A DNA stretch of 16,796 bases, from the NCBI GenBank assembly GCA_964360335.1, contig CAYHVH010000017.1:1-16796 (forward strand). The letters run 5' to 3'. This DNA comes from CAYHVH01 sp964360335. GTDB lineage: Bacteria > Patescibacteriota > Doudnabacteria > UBA920 > 2-01-FULL-46-14. Shown in pieces: positions 1 through 6,620 of the stretch. The translations under genes and the position numbers were made by a program. The notes beneath the pieces are model-generated. The model was not told where the DNA came from. It ran no database searches and saw only the letters and a list, made by a program, of their open reading frames with translations. Each line of letters begins with the position of its first letter. The first letter of the stretch is position 1.

Positions 1-1
1 A

Positions 2-583
2 GGGCAGGGGAGAGGTCGGTGGTTTTGGCTAGTTGGGGAATTGCTCAAAAGCCTCCTGGCCATTATTTTTTACCCAAAATACATCCGCGATCCCATCCCC
101 GAAAAAATTTCCGGCTCGGAATTTGTCTGGGACTTAACAAGGTTGGCAGCGCAAAATAATTACTCAATTTATTTATTAGGGGGATTCGCCCAAACTGCGG
201 CCCTCGTTGCCCAGAGATTAAAAAGCCTTTTTCCGAATCTTAAAATAGCTGGAACTTATCCCGGCAACCCTTCGGAGCAGGGGATAGTGGAAAAGATAAA
301 TGGCGCAAGACCGGATTTTTTGTTTGTCGCTTTTGGGCCGAAAACCCAGGAAAAGTGGATCTCCCAGAGCCTGCCAAAATTGCGTATTAGGCTGGCCATT
401 GGCCTGGGGGGGACCTTTGACTATCTGGCTGGTAAACGCCCCTACAGGCCCAAAAAATGGGCTCTACGGGGGCTAGAATGGCTGTGGCGGCTCCTCACCC
501 AGCCCTGGCGGCTGGGACGGATTTTCCGAGGGGTTGGCGGGCTCATCTATTACAGTTTCCGGTTCAAGGTAAAGCAGTTATAA
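2..583 (+). CDS. WecG/TagA/CpsF-family glycosyltransferase, 5' partial
   Basis: This family (GT26) transfers an N-acetylmannosamine-type sugar from a UDP-sugar to a lipid-linked acceptor at the inner face of the membrane, in making teichoic-acid or surface polysaccharides. Visible family features, in order, are an E-K-I-S-G-S segment, a Y-L-L-G-G strand, a G-T-Y-P-G-N turn, the P-D-F-L-F-V-A-F-G-P-K-T-Q-E core with the conserved Gln-Glu, a G-G-T-F-D-Y-L-A-G segment, and a C-terminal L-E-W-L-W-R-L followed by P-W-R. The frame stays open to the left edge with no stop. A TTG at 41 is the first possible start inside the window, but family members carry about 50 more N-terminal residues, so the true start is probably outside. 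gltX begins 11 bases after the stop, so the two may be co-transcribed. The family call is firm; the exact sugar is not known. Confidence 0.85.
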   Translation, partial: GQGRGRWFWLVGELLKSLLAIIFYPKYIRDPIPEKISGSEFVWDLTRLAAQNNYSIYLLGGFAQTAALVAQRLKSLFPNLKIAGTYPGNPSEQGIVEKINGARPDFLFVAFGPKTQEKWISQSLPKLRIRLAIGLGGTFDYLAGKRPYRPKKWALRGLEWLWRLLTQPWRLGRIFRGVGGLIYYSFRFKVKQL

Positions 584-594
584 TATCTAATGAG

Positions 595-2010
595 ATGGTT
601 ACGACCAGAGTTCGTTTCGCTCCCTCGCCCACCGGCTTTTTGCATGTCGGTGGTCTTCGGACTGCGCTCTTCAACTACCTGTTTGCCCGCAAAGAAGGGG
701 GCAAATTTATTTTGCGCATCGAAGACACGGACAAAAGCCGGGAAGTCGCGGGGGCGGCGGAGAACATCCAAGCAACCCTGAAAACTTTCAAACTCTCTTG
801 GGACGAAGGTCCGTATTTCCAATCCGAGCGTCTGAAAATTTACCAGGAGCACGCGGAAATTCTGCTGCAAAAAGGGGCGGCTTATAAATGCCACTGCTCG
901 GCGGAGAGGATTGCGGAACTAAAAAAAGAGGCCGAGCTTCTGAAGCAACCGTTCCGTTATGACAAACACTGCCTCAAAAACCCCCGGCCGCAAGACGGCA
1001 AATTCGTTATCCGGCAAAATGTGCCGGAGGAGGGGAGGACGAGCTTTGCGGATTTGGTTCACGGCGAAATAAAAATTGAAAATCGGCTTTTGGACGACGG
1101 GGTGCTCGTCAAATCCGACGGCTGGCCGGTCTACAATTTTGCGAATGTCATTGACGATCACCTCATGGAAATTACCCACGTGATTCGCGGGGAAGAGTTT
1201 ATCCCCTCGACTCCAAAACACGTCCTCTTGTACCAAGCTTTTGGCTGGACGCCCCCGGAATTTGCCCACTTGCCTCTGATTTTGGACAGGAACCGCAAAA
1301 AACTTTCCAAGCGGACAAGCGACGTGGCGGTCAAAGAATACCTGGACAAAGGTTATCTGCCCGAAGCCTTGGCGAATTTTATCGCTTTCCTCGGTTGGAA
1401 CCCAAAGACGCAGCGAGAAATCTTTTCGCTCGAGGAACTGATCGCGGAGTTTGATCTCAAGAAGGTCAACAAGGCCGGGGCAATTTTTGATCTGGAGAAA
1501 CTTCGCTGGTTTAACGCTCATTACATCAAGCAAAAATCCAGTTCCGAATTATTAGACCTCTTATATCCTTATTTTCCGGCCAAGGCCGCAAAATATCCGC
1601 AAGAATTTTTGCAAAGAGTTGCGGAAATCGAAAAAGAACGCTTGGAAGTGGCTTCGGAAATCGGAGAACGGATAGGCTACTTTTTCCGGGAACCCGAATA
1701 TCAGAAAGAGTTGTTGCGCTGGAAAAAGATGACCGATCAGGAAATCCGCCTATCTCTTGAGCAGGCACAAAAAATGATTTCAAATATCAAAGAGCAAAGC
1801 ACGAAGCAGGCATTAGAACAAATGTTCTTCAAAAAAATTGGCACGGGGGATAAGGGGATTCTGCTCTGGCCTCTGCGTGTTGCTTTGACTGGATCTAAGG
1901 CCTCGCCCGGGCCATTCGAGATTATGGAAGCGTTTTTAATCCTCGAGAACGGCAGAGAGACCATCCTGCGGAGGATCGAGCAAGCGATTGCGAAATTGAA
2001 AAAAATGTGA
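595..2010 (+). CDS. gltX: Glutamyl-tRNA synthetase
   Basis: This class I aminoacyl-tRNA synthetase charges tRNA with glutamate in the cytoplasm. It may also charge tRNA-Gln if the organism uses the amidotransferase route (inference). The 471-residue product has the nucleotide-binding motif R-F-A-P-S-P-T-G-x-x-H-V-G-G (residues 7-20; HVGG takes the place of HIGH) and the second signature K-L-S-K-R (236-240). Cys99, Cys101, Tyr122 and Cys126 match the zinc-binding pattern of bacterial GluRS. The length is normal for the family. The frame is open upstream to 457, but that stretch lies inside the preceding gene. The ATG at 595 puts M-V-T-T-R-V-R-F-A-P at the N-terminus, as in homologues. The stop codon overlaps the promoter of the next gene. 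Confidence 0.97.
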   Translation: MVTTRVRFAPSPTGFLHVGGLRTALFNYLFARKEGGKFILRIEDTDKSREVAGAAENIQATLKTFKLSWDEGPYFQSERLKIYQEHAEILLQKGAAYKCHCSAERIAELKKEAELLKQPFRYDKHCLKNPRPQDGKFVIRQNVPEEGRTSFADLVHGEIKIENRLLDDGVLVKSDGWPVYNFANVIDDHLMEITHVIRGEEFIPSTPKHVLLYQAFGWTPPEFAHLPLILDRNRKKLSKRTSDVAVKEYLDKGYLPEALANFIAFLGWNPKTQREIFSLEELIAEFDLKKVNKAGAIFDLEKLRWFNAHYIKQKSSSELLDLLYPYFPAKAAKYPQEFLQRVAEIEKERLEVASEIGERIGYFFREPEYQKELLRWKKMTDQEIRLSLEQAQKMISNIKEQSTKQALEQMFFKKIGTGDKGILLWPLRVALTGSKASPGPFEIMEAFLILENGRETILRRIEQAIAKLKKM

Positions 2011-2016
2011 TATAAT
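1988..2016 (+). promoter_or_regulatory. Extended -10 promoter of the M23 peptidase gene, near-leaderless
   Basis: TTGCGA (1988-1993) is followed by 17 bases and TATAAT (2011-2016), with TG one base upstream of the hexamer (2008-2009), an extended -10. The element overlaps the gltX stop codon. A start 7 bases after the hexamer would be about 2023, only about four bases before the ATG at 2027. The mRNA would then be effectively leaderless, and no Shine-Dalgarno sequence is seen in TTGGCCA. Confidence 0.65.
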
Positions 2017-2026
2017 AACTTGGCCA

Positions 2027-3328
2027 ATGCTCTTTGGGAAACAAAAATTCAATAACAACTTAATCGCTCGGGGTCTAGGAGCGGCCATGATCTTGTCGCT
2101 CCTGTTTGGTTTTAGTTCCGCCCAAACGGCAGTTGACGAACTCCGCGGGGATATTTCCGAAAAGCAACAGCAACTCGACCAGCTCACGGGCGAAATTCAA
2201 AACCTCCAGCGCGAGATTACCCGAAGACAAAACCAAGCGGCATCGCTGAAGAACGAACTCGCCCTTTTTGACTTGCAAATCCGCCAGACCGAAGGGCAAA
2301 TTGCCGCCGCGGAACTGGAGATTAACCAGCTTTCCGCAAAAATTTTGGAAACCCAAATCACCATCCAGGACAAGGAGGAACAGATCGAAAAGCAAAAGGA
2401 ATTCCTGGCGGAAACCTTGCGCCTCATAAACGAATACGACGCCGTGACCCCTTTGGAGATTACTCTGGCGAACAAAACTTTCTCGGAATTTCTCGACCAG
2501 GTTCAGTACACGACCAACCTCCAGGAAAAAAACCAGGAAGCGCTGGAAAAAATCAGGATGCTGAAAGAGGAACTGGAAAAGAAAAAAGCCGAACTCCTAG
2601 GGCAACTCCAGTCCCAAGAAGAGTCGCGAGCGCAACTCCGTGAGGTCAAAACCTCCCTCGACGAACAGCGTAGCGGCAAGCAGGTCCTTCTGACCCGCAC
2701 CCGCGGCCAGGAAAAAATTTATCAATCCCTGCTTACCGACGCGGCAAAAAAACAGGAGGAAGTCAGCCGGGAAATCCTGGAGCTGGAAATCAATATCCGC
2801 CAGCAACTGGGGATCAAAACCCTGCCGCCGATTGAGGGGATTTTGCGCTGGCCAATGTCAGGGATCTTGACCCAGGGCTATGGCAATACCGGCTTCACCG
2901 CCCTGGGCTACAATTTTCATAACGGGATTGACATCGGGGCGCCGCCGGGCACGAAAATCTACGCCGCGGGCGACGGACTGGTTTACGCCACCGGCACGGG
3001 TCAGGCGGCCTACGGCAACTGGGTGGTGCTCAAACACACCATAAGTCGCGATGGGAAAGTGTTTAACATTTACACTCTTTACGGCCACCTCCAAAACTTT
3101 GTTGTGGCCGAGGGCCAGGCGGTCCGAGGAGGGGATTTACTGGGTTTCAACGGCAATACCGGCAACACCACTCGGCTTCTTTACGGTCCGGAGCGCGGCT
3201 ACCACCTCCACTTCACGATTTTTGACGAGGAGGGCTTTAATATCCGCGGCGGCGCTTTTCAGGACAAATTCGGACCATACCAGATTCCTTACGGCTACAC
3301 GTACAATCCCTTGAACTTTTTGAAATAA
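2027..3328 (+). CDS. Secreted coiled-coil M23 peptidoglycan endopeptidase (EnvC/NlpD-like)
   Basis: This is a predicted extracytoplasmic zinc metallopeptidase that cuts peptidoglycan cross-links or regulates cell-wall hydrolases during growth and division. The 433-residue product has a basic N-terminus and a hydrophobic segment (about 13-31) ending S-S-A-Q, which fits a signal peptide or anchor. A long Gln/Glu/Lys/Leu-rich coiled coil follows (about 35-260, with a break near 139-160), then a C-terminal LytM/M23 domain (about 270-430). The zinc ligands are intact: H298-x3-D302 and H393-x-H395, with Gly-His at 353-354. An active enzyme is therefore likely, unlike E. coli EnvC, which has lost catalytic residues. 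The gene has its own promoter over the end of gltX. Its 3' end overlaps a possible promoter for a downstream RNA. Confidence 0.93.
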   Translation: MLFGKQKFNNNLIARGLGAAMILSLLFGFSSAQTAVDELRGDISEKQQQLDQLTGEIQNLQREITRRQNQAASLKNELALFDLQIRQTEGQIAAAELEINQLSAKILETQITIQDKEEQIEKQKEFLAETLRLINEYDAVTPLEITLANKTFSEFLDQVQYTTNLQEKNQEALEKIRMLKEELEKKKAELLGQLQSQEESRAQLREVKTSLDEQRSGKQVLLTRTRGQEKIYQSLLTDAAKKQEEVSREILELEINIRQQLGIKTLPPIEGILRWPMSGILTQGYGNTGFTALGYNFHNGIDIGAPPGTKIYAAGDGLVYATGTGQAAYGNWVVLKHTISRDGKVFNIYTLYGHLQNFVVAEGQAVRGGDLLGFNGNTGNTTRLLYGPERGYHLHFTIFDEEGFNIRGGAFQDKFGPYQIPYGYTYNPLNFLK

Positions 3329-3338
3329 AAGTTACAAT
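3311..3338 (+). promoter_or_regulatory. Possible promoter for the intergenic RNA
   Basis: TTGAAC (3311-3316), 16 bases, then TACAAT (3333-3338) lie across the last codons of the M23 peptidase gene. Transcription would start near 3345, just before the first strand of a possible closing helix. The match is four of six and five of six bases, so this is a moderate candidate only. Confidence 0.35.
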
Positions 3339-3344
3339 CAGTGT

Positions 3345-3516
3345 AGCTACCGTGGCAAGCCATAACGGCAGCACAAGACGCGCACAAGCGCACGGTTGCC
3401 AAAACCAAGGAGGTGAAACAATAGGGTAGCGGAGCACAGCCCTGCCTGGGCGGAAAAAACACGTTTTAAGGCTTTTAACGTGTTCCACCACAGAACCCAG
3501 GCAGGGCTGATTTTTT
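3345..3516 (+). ncRNA. Candidate structured intergenic RNA with an exposed SD-like sequence
   Basis: No protein gene fits this stretch. From the predicted start, GCTACC (3346-3351) can pair with GGTAGC (3425-3430). The enclosed hairpin TGGCAA-g-CC / GGTTGCCA (3353-3361 with 3394-3401) carries a small GCGC-acaa-GCGC stem in its loop. A linker predicted to be single-stranded, 3402-3424, contains AAGGAGGTGA (3407-3416), a perfect complement of the usual bacterial 16S rRNA 3' tail, with no ATG, GTG or TTG at a usable distance and immediate stops. A long terminator-like hairpin follows. GCTACC recurs at 3534-3539 and could compete for the same GGTAGC, as in a switch. I do not recognise a known RNA family. 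The structure is hand-folded, so function is unknown. Confidence 0.35.
3437..3516 (+). terminator. Large intrinsic terminator (14-bp stem with nested hairpin)
   Basis: Bases 3437-3450 pair perfectly over 14 bp with 3496-3509. Inside, AACACGTT (3458-3465) pairs with AACGTGTT (3477-3484). A T6 run (3511-3516) follows directly. The T-run is only on the plus-strand side, so it would end transcripts from the M23 peptidase gene or from the candidate RNA upstream. Confidence 0.65.
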
Positions 3517-3635
3517 AGCCGCGAAACCAGAAGGCTACCATACGCGACGTAAAAGGTATATTGTGCGACGTCTTTGATACCAAAATCGCCTGTGGATTTA
3601 CTTCTCCCCTTTCTCTGCAACTCCCACCAAACAAC

Positions 3636-3660
3636 AAAAAAAGACCCCGGGGGTCTTTTT
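3636..3660. terminator. Bidirectional intrinsic terminator
   Basis: A palindrome, A7-GACCCCGGGGGTC-T5, has its GC-rich hairpin at about 3643-3655. T5 follows on the plus strand, and seven A's precede it, giving T7 on the minus strand. It can stop rightward transcripts that pass the 3437 terminator. It can also stop the long minus-strand operon after its last gene, which gives that operon a 3' UTR of about 200 bases. Confidence 0.8.
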
Positions 3661-3693
3661 GATTTATTTTGACTTTTTATTATCCCTTAGGCG

Positions 3694-3850
3694 AATACTC
3701 CGCGCTTTCAAGCGCGGAGATGAAGCCAAGCCCGGAGCGAAGCGGAGGGGATAACACAGCTCCGGGAGCCGCAATGAATCGGCGAATGCCGATGCGGCGA
3801 CGTATTCCGCAGAGCCAGAGGCTCAAGGAATACACCAGCCTTCAGGCTGG
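3694..3850. repeat. Array of five adjacent GC-rich hairpins (REP/MITE or IS200/IS605-end like)
   Basis: Five perfect or near-perfect hairpins lie head to tail: A 3698-3719 (10 bp), B 3731-3738 with 3759-3766 (8 bp), C 3768-3798 (6+5 bp with a 5-base bulge and GAAT loop), D 3802-3833 (7+5 bp), and E 3835-3850 (6-7 bp). A and E are versions of one module: GAATAC, W-C-C, a GC stem, a TTCA loop, then GGRGA. D is built from inverted GTATTCC/GGAATAC. The array starts ten bases beyond the agmatinase stop codon, inside the predicted 3' UTR of the minus operon. The look is that of REP clusters or of the terminal hairpins and omega-RNA region of IS200/IS605-type elements. No transposase gene is seen, and the class is uncertain. 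Confidence 0.7.
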
Positions 3851-3859
3851 GGAGCTTTA

Positions 3860-4675
3860 TTATTTTATGAACTTGTAACCGATCAGTTTAAAAACTAATT
3901 TTGCCACCAAAAAATCATAAGCCGGAATATCTTTAATTGGCGCGAGCTCCACGAAATCGGCCGCCACGAGGTTTTTCCGCCTCGCCACAGCTTTCAGGAG
4001 CTCCTCGGCCTGCTCATAAGACAAGCCCCCCGGCTCCGGAGTCCCGGTCGCGGGCATGATCGAGATATCCAGGCCGTCCACGTCGAATGTCAGGTAAACG
4101 TCATCCCCTAGCCGCTGCAAAACTTTTTCCACGTCGAATTTATTGCCCCAAAAAATATTTTCTTTTTTTAGATATCGCTGTTCTTCCTTTGCGGTGTTGC
4201 GGATGCCGACTTGGACAATTTTTGTAACTCCCATTTCCTGGAGGCGCCGCATCGTACAAGCATGGGAATCCTTTCTTCCCTCCCACTCGTCTCGCATATC
4301 CGTATGAGCGTCGACTTGCAGGACCGAAAGTCTGGGGTATTTCTTGAGAAACGGCTTCACTAACTCTGGCGTAATGGCGTGTTCTCCACCCAAGGAAATC
4401 AAAAATTTATCCCGATACTCCCCTGCTCTGCTAGCGATTTGCCGCTTTTCCGCGACCGCCGGCACGGTCGCAATCTTCACCAAATTCTGCAATTCATCAG
4501 GATAATCTGGCTCAAAAAGCTCGACCTGGCGCGACGCCTCCAAAATGGCTTGCGGACCGCGCCTGGTCCCCTGGCCATAAGAAGTTGTCTCCTCGAAAGG
4601 TACCGGCAAAATCACGACCTCCGCCAGTCGCGGCTCAACTTCTGGAATGCCCAAAAAATTAAGCGGAGTCGCCAT
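3860..4675 (-). CDS. speB: Agmatinase/arginase-family ureohydrolase (SpeB-like)
   Basis: This is a binuclear manganese hydrolase of guanidino compounds. Agmatine to putrescine plus urea is the usual reaction for this subgroup, but the substrate is inferred. In the 271-residue product all the classic metal-ligand motifs are present: G-G-E-H (His99), D-A-H-T-D (Asp122, His124, Asp126) and D-V-D-G-L-D (Asp198, Asp200). G-T-P-E-P-G-G (211-217) is the conserved substrate loop. The chosen ATG at 4675 shares its A with the TGA stop of hpf (TGATG) and has GGAG about nine bases upstream, so translation is probably coupled. A GTG at 4690 is an alternative that adds five residues. It is the last gene of the long operon, followed by the hairpin array and a bidirectional terminator. 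Confidence 0.9.
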   Translation of the reverse strand: MATPLNFLGIPEVEPRLAEVVILPVPFEETTSYGQGTRRGPQAILEASRQVELFEPDYPDELQNLVKIATVPAVAEKRQIASRAGEYRDKFLISLGGEHAITPELVKPFLKKYPRLSVLQVDAHTDMRDEWEGRKDSHACTMRRLQEMGVTKIVQVGIRNTAKEEQRYLKKENIFWGNKFDVEKVLQRLGDDVYLTFDVDGLDISIMPATGTPEPGGLSYEQAEELLKAVARRKNLVAADFVELAPIKDIPAYDFLVAKLVFKLIGYKFIK

Positions 4676-5037
4676 CAGGGACGTCTCCACGGTCGCCAGG
4701 CAAAAACGGTTTTGAGGTAGCGGTGGAATTTCCGATCACGTTCCCGCCTCTGCCCTTTGAATTTTTCCATCTGCTCCCGGAGCTTCGGAACAACGTTGTC
4801 AATCGCCGCGTAGAGATCAGGATCCGTGCTTTCCGCTCGGATAAGATGTTTCTGGGGAACGTCCAAATTTACTTCGCAACGAAAAAATCCGCTCTGGTGA
4901 TGACGCGACTGTTCTAGTTCCACGCGGGCTTCCAAAATCTGGTCCCAATAATGTGTCAGTTTGCCGATTTTTTCCTCGACATAACTCCTCAAAGCCCGAG
5001 TTAGCTCCAAATTGGTGCCTTTGATGAGGATTTTCAC
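4675..5037 (-). CDS. hpf: Ribosome hibernation-promoting factor (HPF/RaiA family)
   Basis: This small basic protein binds the 30S decoding region and keeps idle ribosomes inactive under stress or slow growth. The product begins V-K-I-L-I-K-G-T-N-L-E-L-T, the usual first beta strand of the family, with the S-Y-V-E-E-K-I-G-K-L helix, a second beta hairpin ending in H-L-I-R-A-E, and D-P-D-L-Y-A-A-I-D before the second helix. At 120 residues it is the short form without the dimerising C-terminal domain. Start choice: GTG 5037 puts V-K-I-L at the N-terminus as in homologues. GTG 5055 would add six residues (M-R-R-S-N-G) and is possible. The 5037 start codon lies inside one arm of a perfect 15-base inverted repeat. 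The stop overlaps the agmatinase start. Confidence 0.9.
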   Translation of the reverse strand: MKILIKGTNLELTRALRSYVEEKIGKLTHYWDQILEARVELEQSRHHQSGFFRCEVNLDVPQKHLIRAESTDPDLYAAIDNVVPKLREQMEKFKGQRRERDRKFHRYLKTVFAWRPWRRP

Positions 5038-5135
5038 CCCGTTAGATCTTCTCACTTAAAAATAACTAGAATTGAACCGGTCATTTTGTTGCTATTTGAC
5101 TCCCCCGTCAGCAACCGCTTATCTAACGGGGTGAA
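5033..5135. repeat. Perfect 15-base inverted repeat joining the murB end and hpf start
   Basis: TTCACCCCGTTAGAT (5033-5047) and ATCTAACGGGGTGAA (5121-5135) are exact reverse complements, 73 bases apart. One arm holds the preferred hpf GTG start, and the other holds the last murB codons and stop. A smaller hairpin (GTTGC 5088-5092 with GCAAC 5111-5115) sits between them. On a murB-hpf mRNA the arms would form a stem that hides the hpf start codon. Confidence 0.85.
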
Positions 5136-6063
5136 TTCCTAGATACTGCACTTCCTCTTGAATTGTAATGCCAAATTTATTTTTTACAAGCCTTTTCAGC
5201 TTTTGGGCGAGTTTCCAGACGTCGCTCGCCCGTCCTTTTCCCGGATTATAGATCAAATTCGCGTGGTGCTTCGCAACCAAAATACTCCCGGCTCTCATTC
5301 CCCGCGCTCCCGCGGTCTCCAAAAGATACCCCGTAGGGACTTTGCCGTAGATGATTTTGGAGCGATTAAGTTTTTTTAAGAATGCCCGCCGTCTTGAAAC
5401 CGGCCTAATGTCCGAAAGTTTGATGTTTTTGAAGAAACTTCCCGGACAGCGGAGCCCCGGCGGGTACTTTTTCGTTCGAAGCTTGATAATCTCTCGCGAG
5501 ATCCGCTGAAGCTCCTTCTTGCTCCCGGTTCCAAGGCGCAAAGTCGCTTCGGTGACGACCCAATCTTTATGTTTTTTAAAAATACTTTCCCGGTAACCAA
5601 ACCGGCACTGGGATTTGTTAAAGTTCCGAAACTGCTTCCCATCGAAAAGCCGCACTTTGACGAGCACATCCTTGATTTCGTTCCCGTAAGCCCCCGCCGA
5701 ACCGTAAATCGCCCCGCCCACGGTACCGGGAATCCCAGCCATGCGTTCGATTCCGCGGAGGCCCAAGCTATTGAGTTTCCTGACAAAATCCAAAAGGTTA
5801 TTACCGGCCCCCACGGTCACGCTATGCCCGCGACGCACAAATTTTTCGATGTGATTGCGAATCACAAACCCCGGATATCCCCGGTCCGCGACAATCAAAT
5901 TTGACCCCTCACCTATCACATACCAAGGCATTTTGGACTGCCGAGCAAAATTTAGAGCCAGGAGGAGCTCCTTCTCGCTTTTTACAACAGCAAATTGCCT
6001 GGCCGGTCCCCCCAGCCGCATCGTTGTAAAATTTTTGAGCAAATAATTCTTTTTTATTATCAT
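5119..6063 (-). CDS. murB: UDP-N-acetylenolpyruvoylglucosamine reductase
   Basis: MurB is the FAD-dependent enzyme that reduces UDP-GlcNAc-enolpyruvate with NADPH to UDP-MurNAc, the second committed step of peptidoglycan precursor synthesis in the cytoplasm. The 314-residue product shows the FAD-binding G-E-G-S-N-L (51-56), G-I-P-G-T-V-G-G (110-117) and the G-Y-R-E-S segment with Arg158. It also has P-G-S-F-F-K-N with the proton-donating Ser209 and a C-terminal E-E-V (Glu303/304). The length and the direct G-Y-R-E-S to P-G-S-F-F-K spacing suggest the short type II form. The ATG at 6063 has a weak AGAAG upstream. It lies 17 bases after the histidine-phosphatase gene. The C-terminus is rich in Lys and Arg. 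Confidence 0.95.
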   Translation of the reverse strand: MIIKKNYLLKNFTTMRLGGPARQFAVVKSEKELLLALNFARQSKMPWYVIGEGSNLIVADRGYPGFVIRNHIEKFVRRGHSVTVGAGNNLLDFVRKLNSLGLRGIERMAGIPGTVGGAIYGSAGAYGNEIKDVLVKVRLFDGKQFRNFNKSQCRFGYRESIFKKHKDWVVTEATLRLGTGSKKELQRISREIIKLRTKKYPPGLRCPGSFFKNIKLSDIRPVSRRRAFLKKLNRSKIIYGKVPTGYLLETAGARGMRAGSILVAKHHANLIYNPGKGRASDVWKLAQKLKRLVKNKFGITIQEEVQYLGIHPVR

Positions 6064-6080
6064 GCCGATCTTCTGGATAT

Positions 6081-6620
6081 TTAGATTTTCTCCAACTTAT
6101 AAATCCACCCCGGCTGCCATTGCCAAGGAGCTTCGATCGCCGCCCGCAGAGGAACCCCAGTCAAAAGGTGCTCGAGAGCATAATGAGTCGCGGCGTGCCC
6201 GATAACAAGCACTTTCTGCCCGTCGTACTTTTGGAGAAGCTCCCGCAGGAAATTCCGCACCAGCTCCGTGGTTTGGCGGTAACTCTGGCCATTTGGAAAA
6301 GGGTTATCAATGCACTTGGTTTTTACGGCCTTCACTTCGGCACTAGAGCGGCCGGTGAAATCACCGTAATCACATTCCCGCAACCGGGCGTCTTTAATGA
6401 CAGGAACTTTCTGTCCTTTGAATGCGATCTCGGCGGTCTGCGAAGCGCGACGCAAATCAGAGCAGAAAACAGCCGCAAAGTTGGTGCTTTCATACCTTTG
6501 ACCGAGTTCCTGGACCTGTTTAAAGCCGAGCTTAGAGAGTTGCCCCGGGGAATGGCCAGTGGCAATTTGGTCTTCGTTATCCGTAGTCGTGGCGTGAACT
6601 TCAAAAGTTATCTCAACCAT
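6081..6620 (-). CDS. Histidine phosphatase superfamily protein with altered RHG motif
   Basis: This is a member of the phosphoglycerate mutase/acid phosphatase fold; the substrate is unknown. In the 179-residue product the phospho-accepting histidine is His9, in a V-H-A-T-T-T-D-N-E context instead of the standard R-H-G-E-T, so the usual arginine is a valine. The other pocket residues are in place: Arg57/58 (S-D-L-R-R-A-S-Q-T-A), Glu82 (R-L-R-E-C-D-Y-G) and His142 (G-H-A-A-T). Activity is plausible but may be atypical. The ATG at 6620 overlaps the end of murC by eight bases (ATGGTTGA), so it is probably translated by coupling. Its place between murC and murB suggests a role tied to envelope precursor metabolism, but that is inference from position only. 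Confidence 0.85.
   Translation of the reverse strand: MVEITFEVHATTTDNEDQIATGHSPGQLSKLGFKQVQELGQRYESTNFAAVFCSDLRRASQTAEIAFKGQKVPVIKDARLRECDYGDFTGRSSAEVKAVKTKCIDNPFPNGQSYRQTTELVRNFLRELLQKYDGQKVLVIGHAATHYALEHLLTGVPLRAAIEAPWQWQPGWIYKLEKI

Noticed and set aside
457..594. N-terminal extension of gltX
   Set aside because: The 46 extra residues lie in a shifted frame inside the WecG/TagA gene; homologues begin near the ATG at 595.
3406..3424. Short ORF after the perfect Shine-Dalgarno
   Set aside because: The only start nearby, GTG at 3413, overlaps the SD and stops after three codons; the other frames hit stops or lack a start.
3329..3660. tmRNA, 6S RNA or SRP RNA in the intergenic region
   Set aside because: No tRNA-like ends or tag frame, no long rod closed by its ends, and no SRP GGAA/GCA loop core were found.
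3669..3878. Small plus-strand frame across the hairpin array, once considered a TnpB C-terminal remnant
   Set aside because: Its sequence follows the hairpin arms, no TnpB motif (D-E-D or zinc cysteines) is visible, and it runs into the agmatinase gene.
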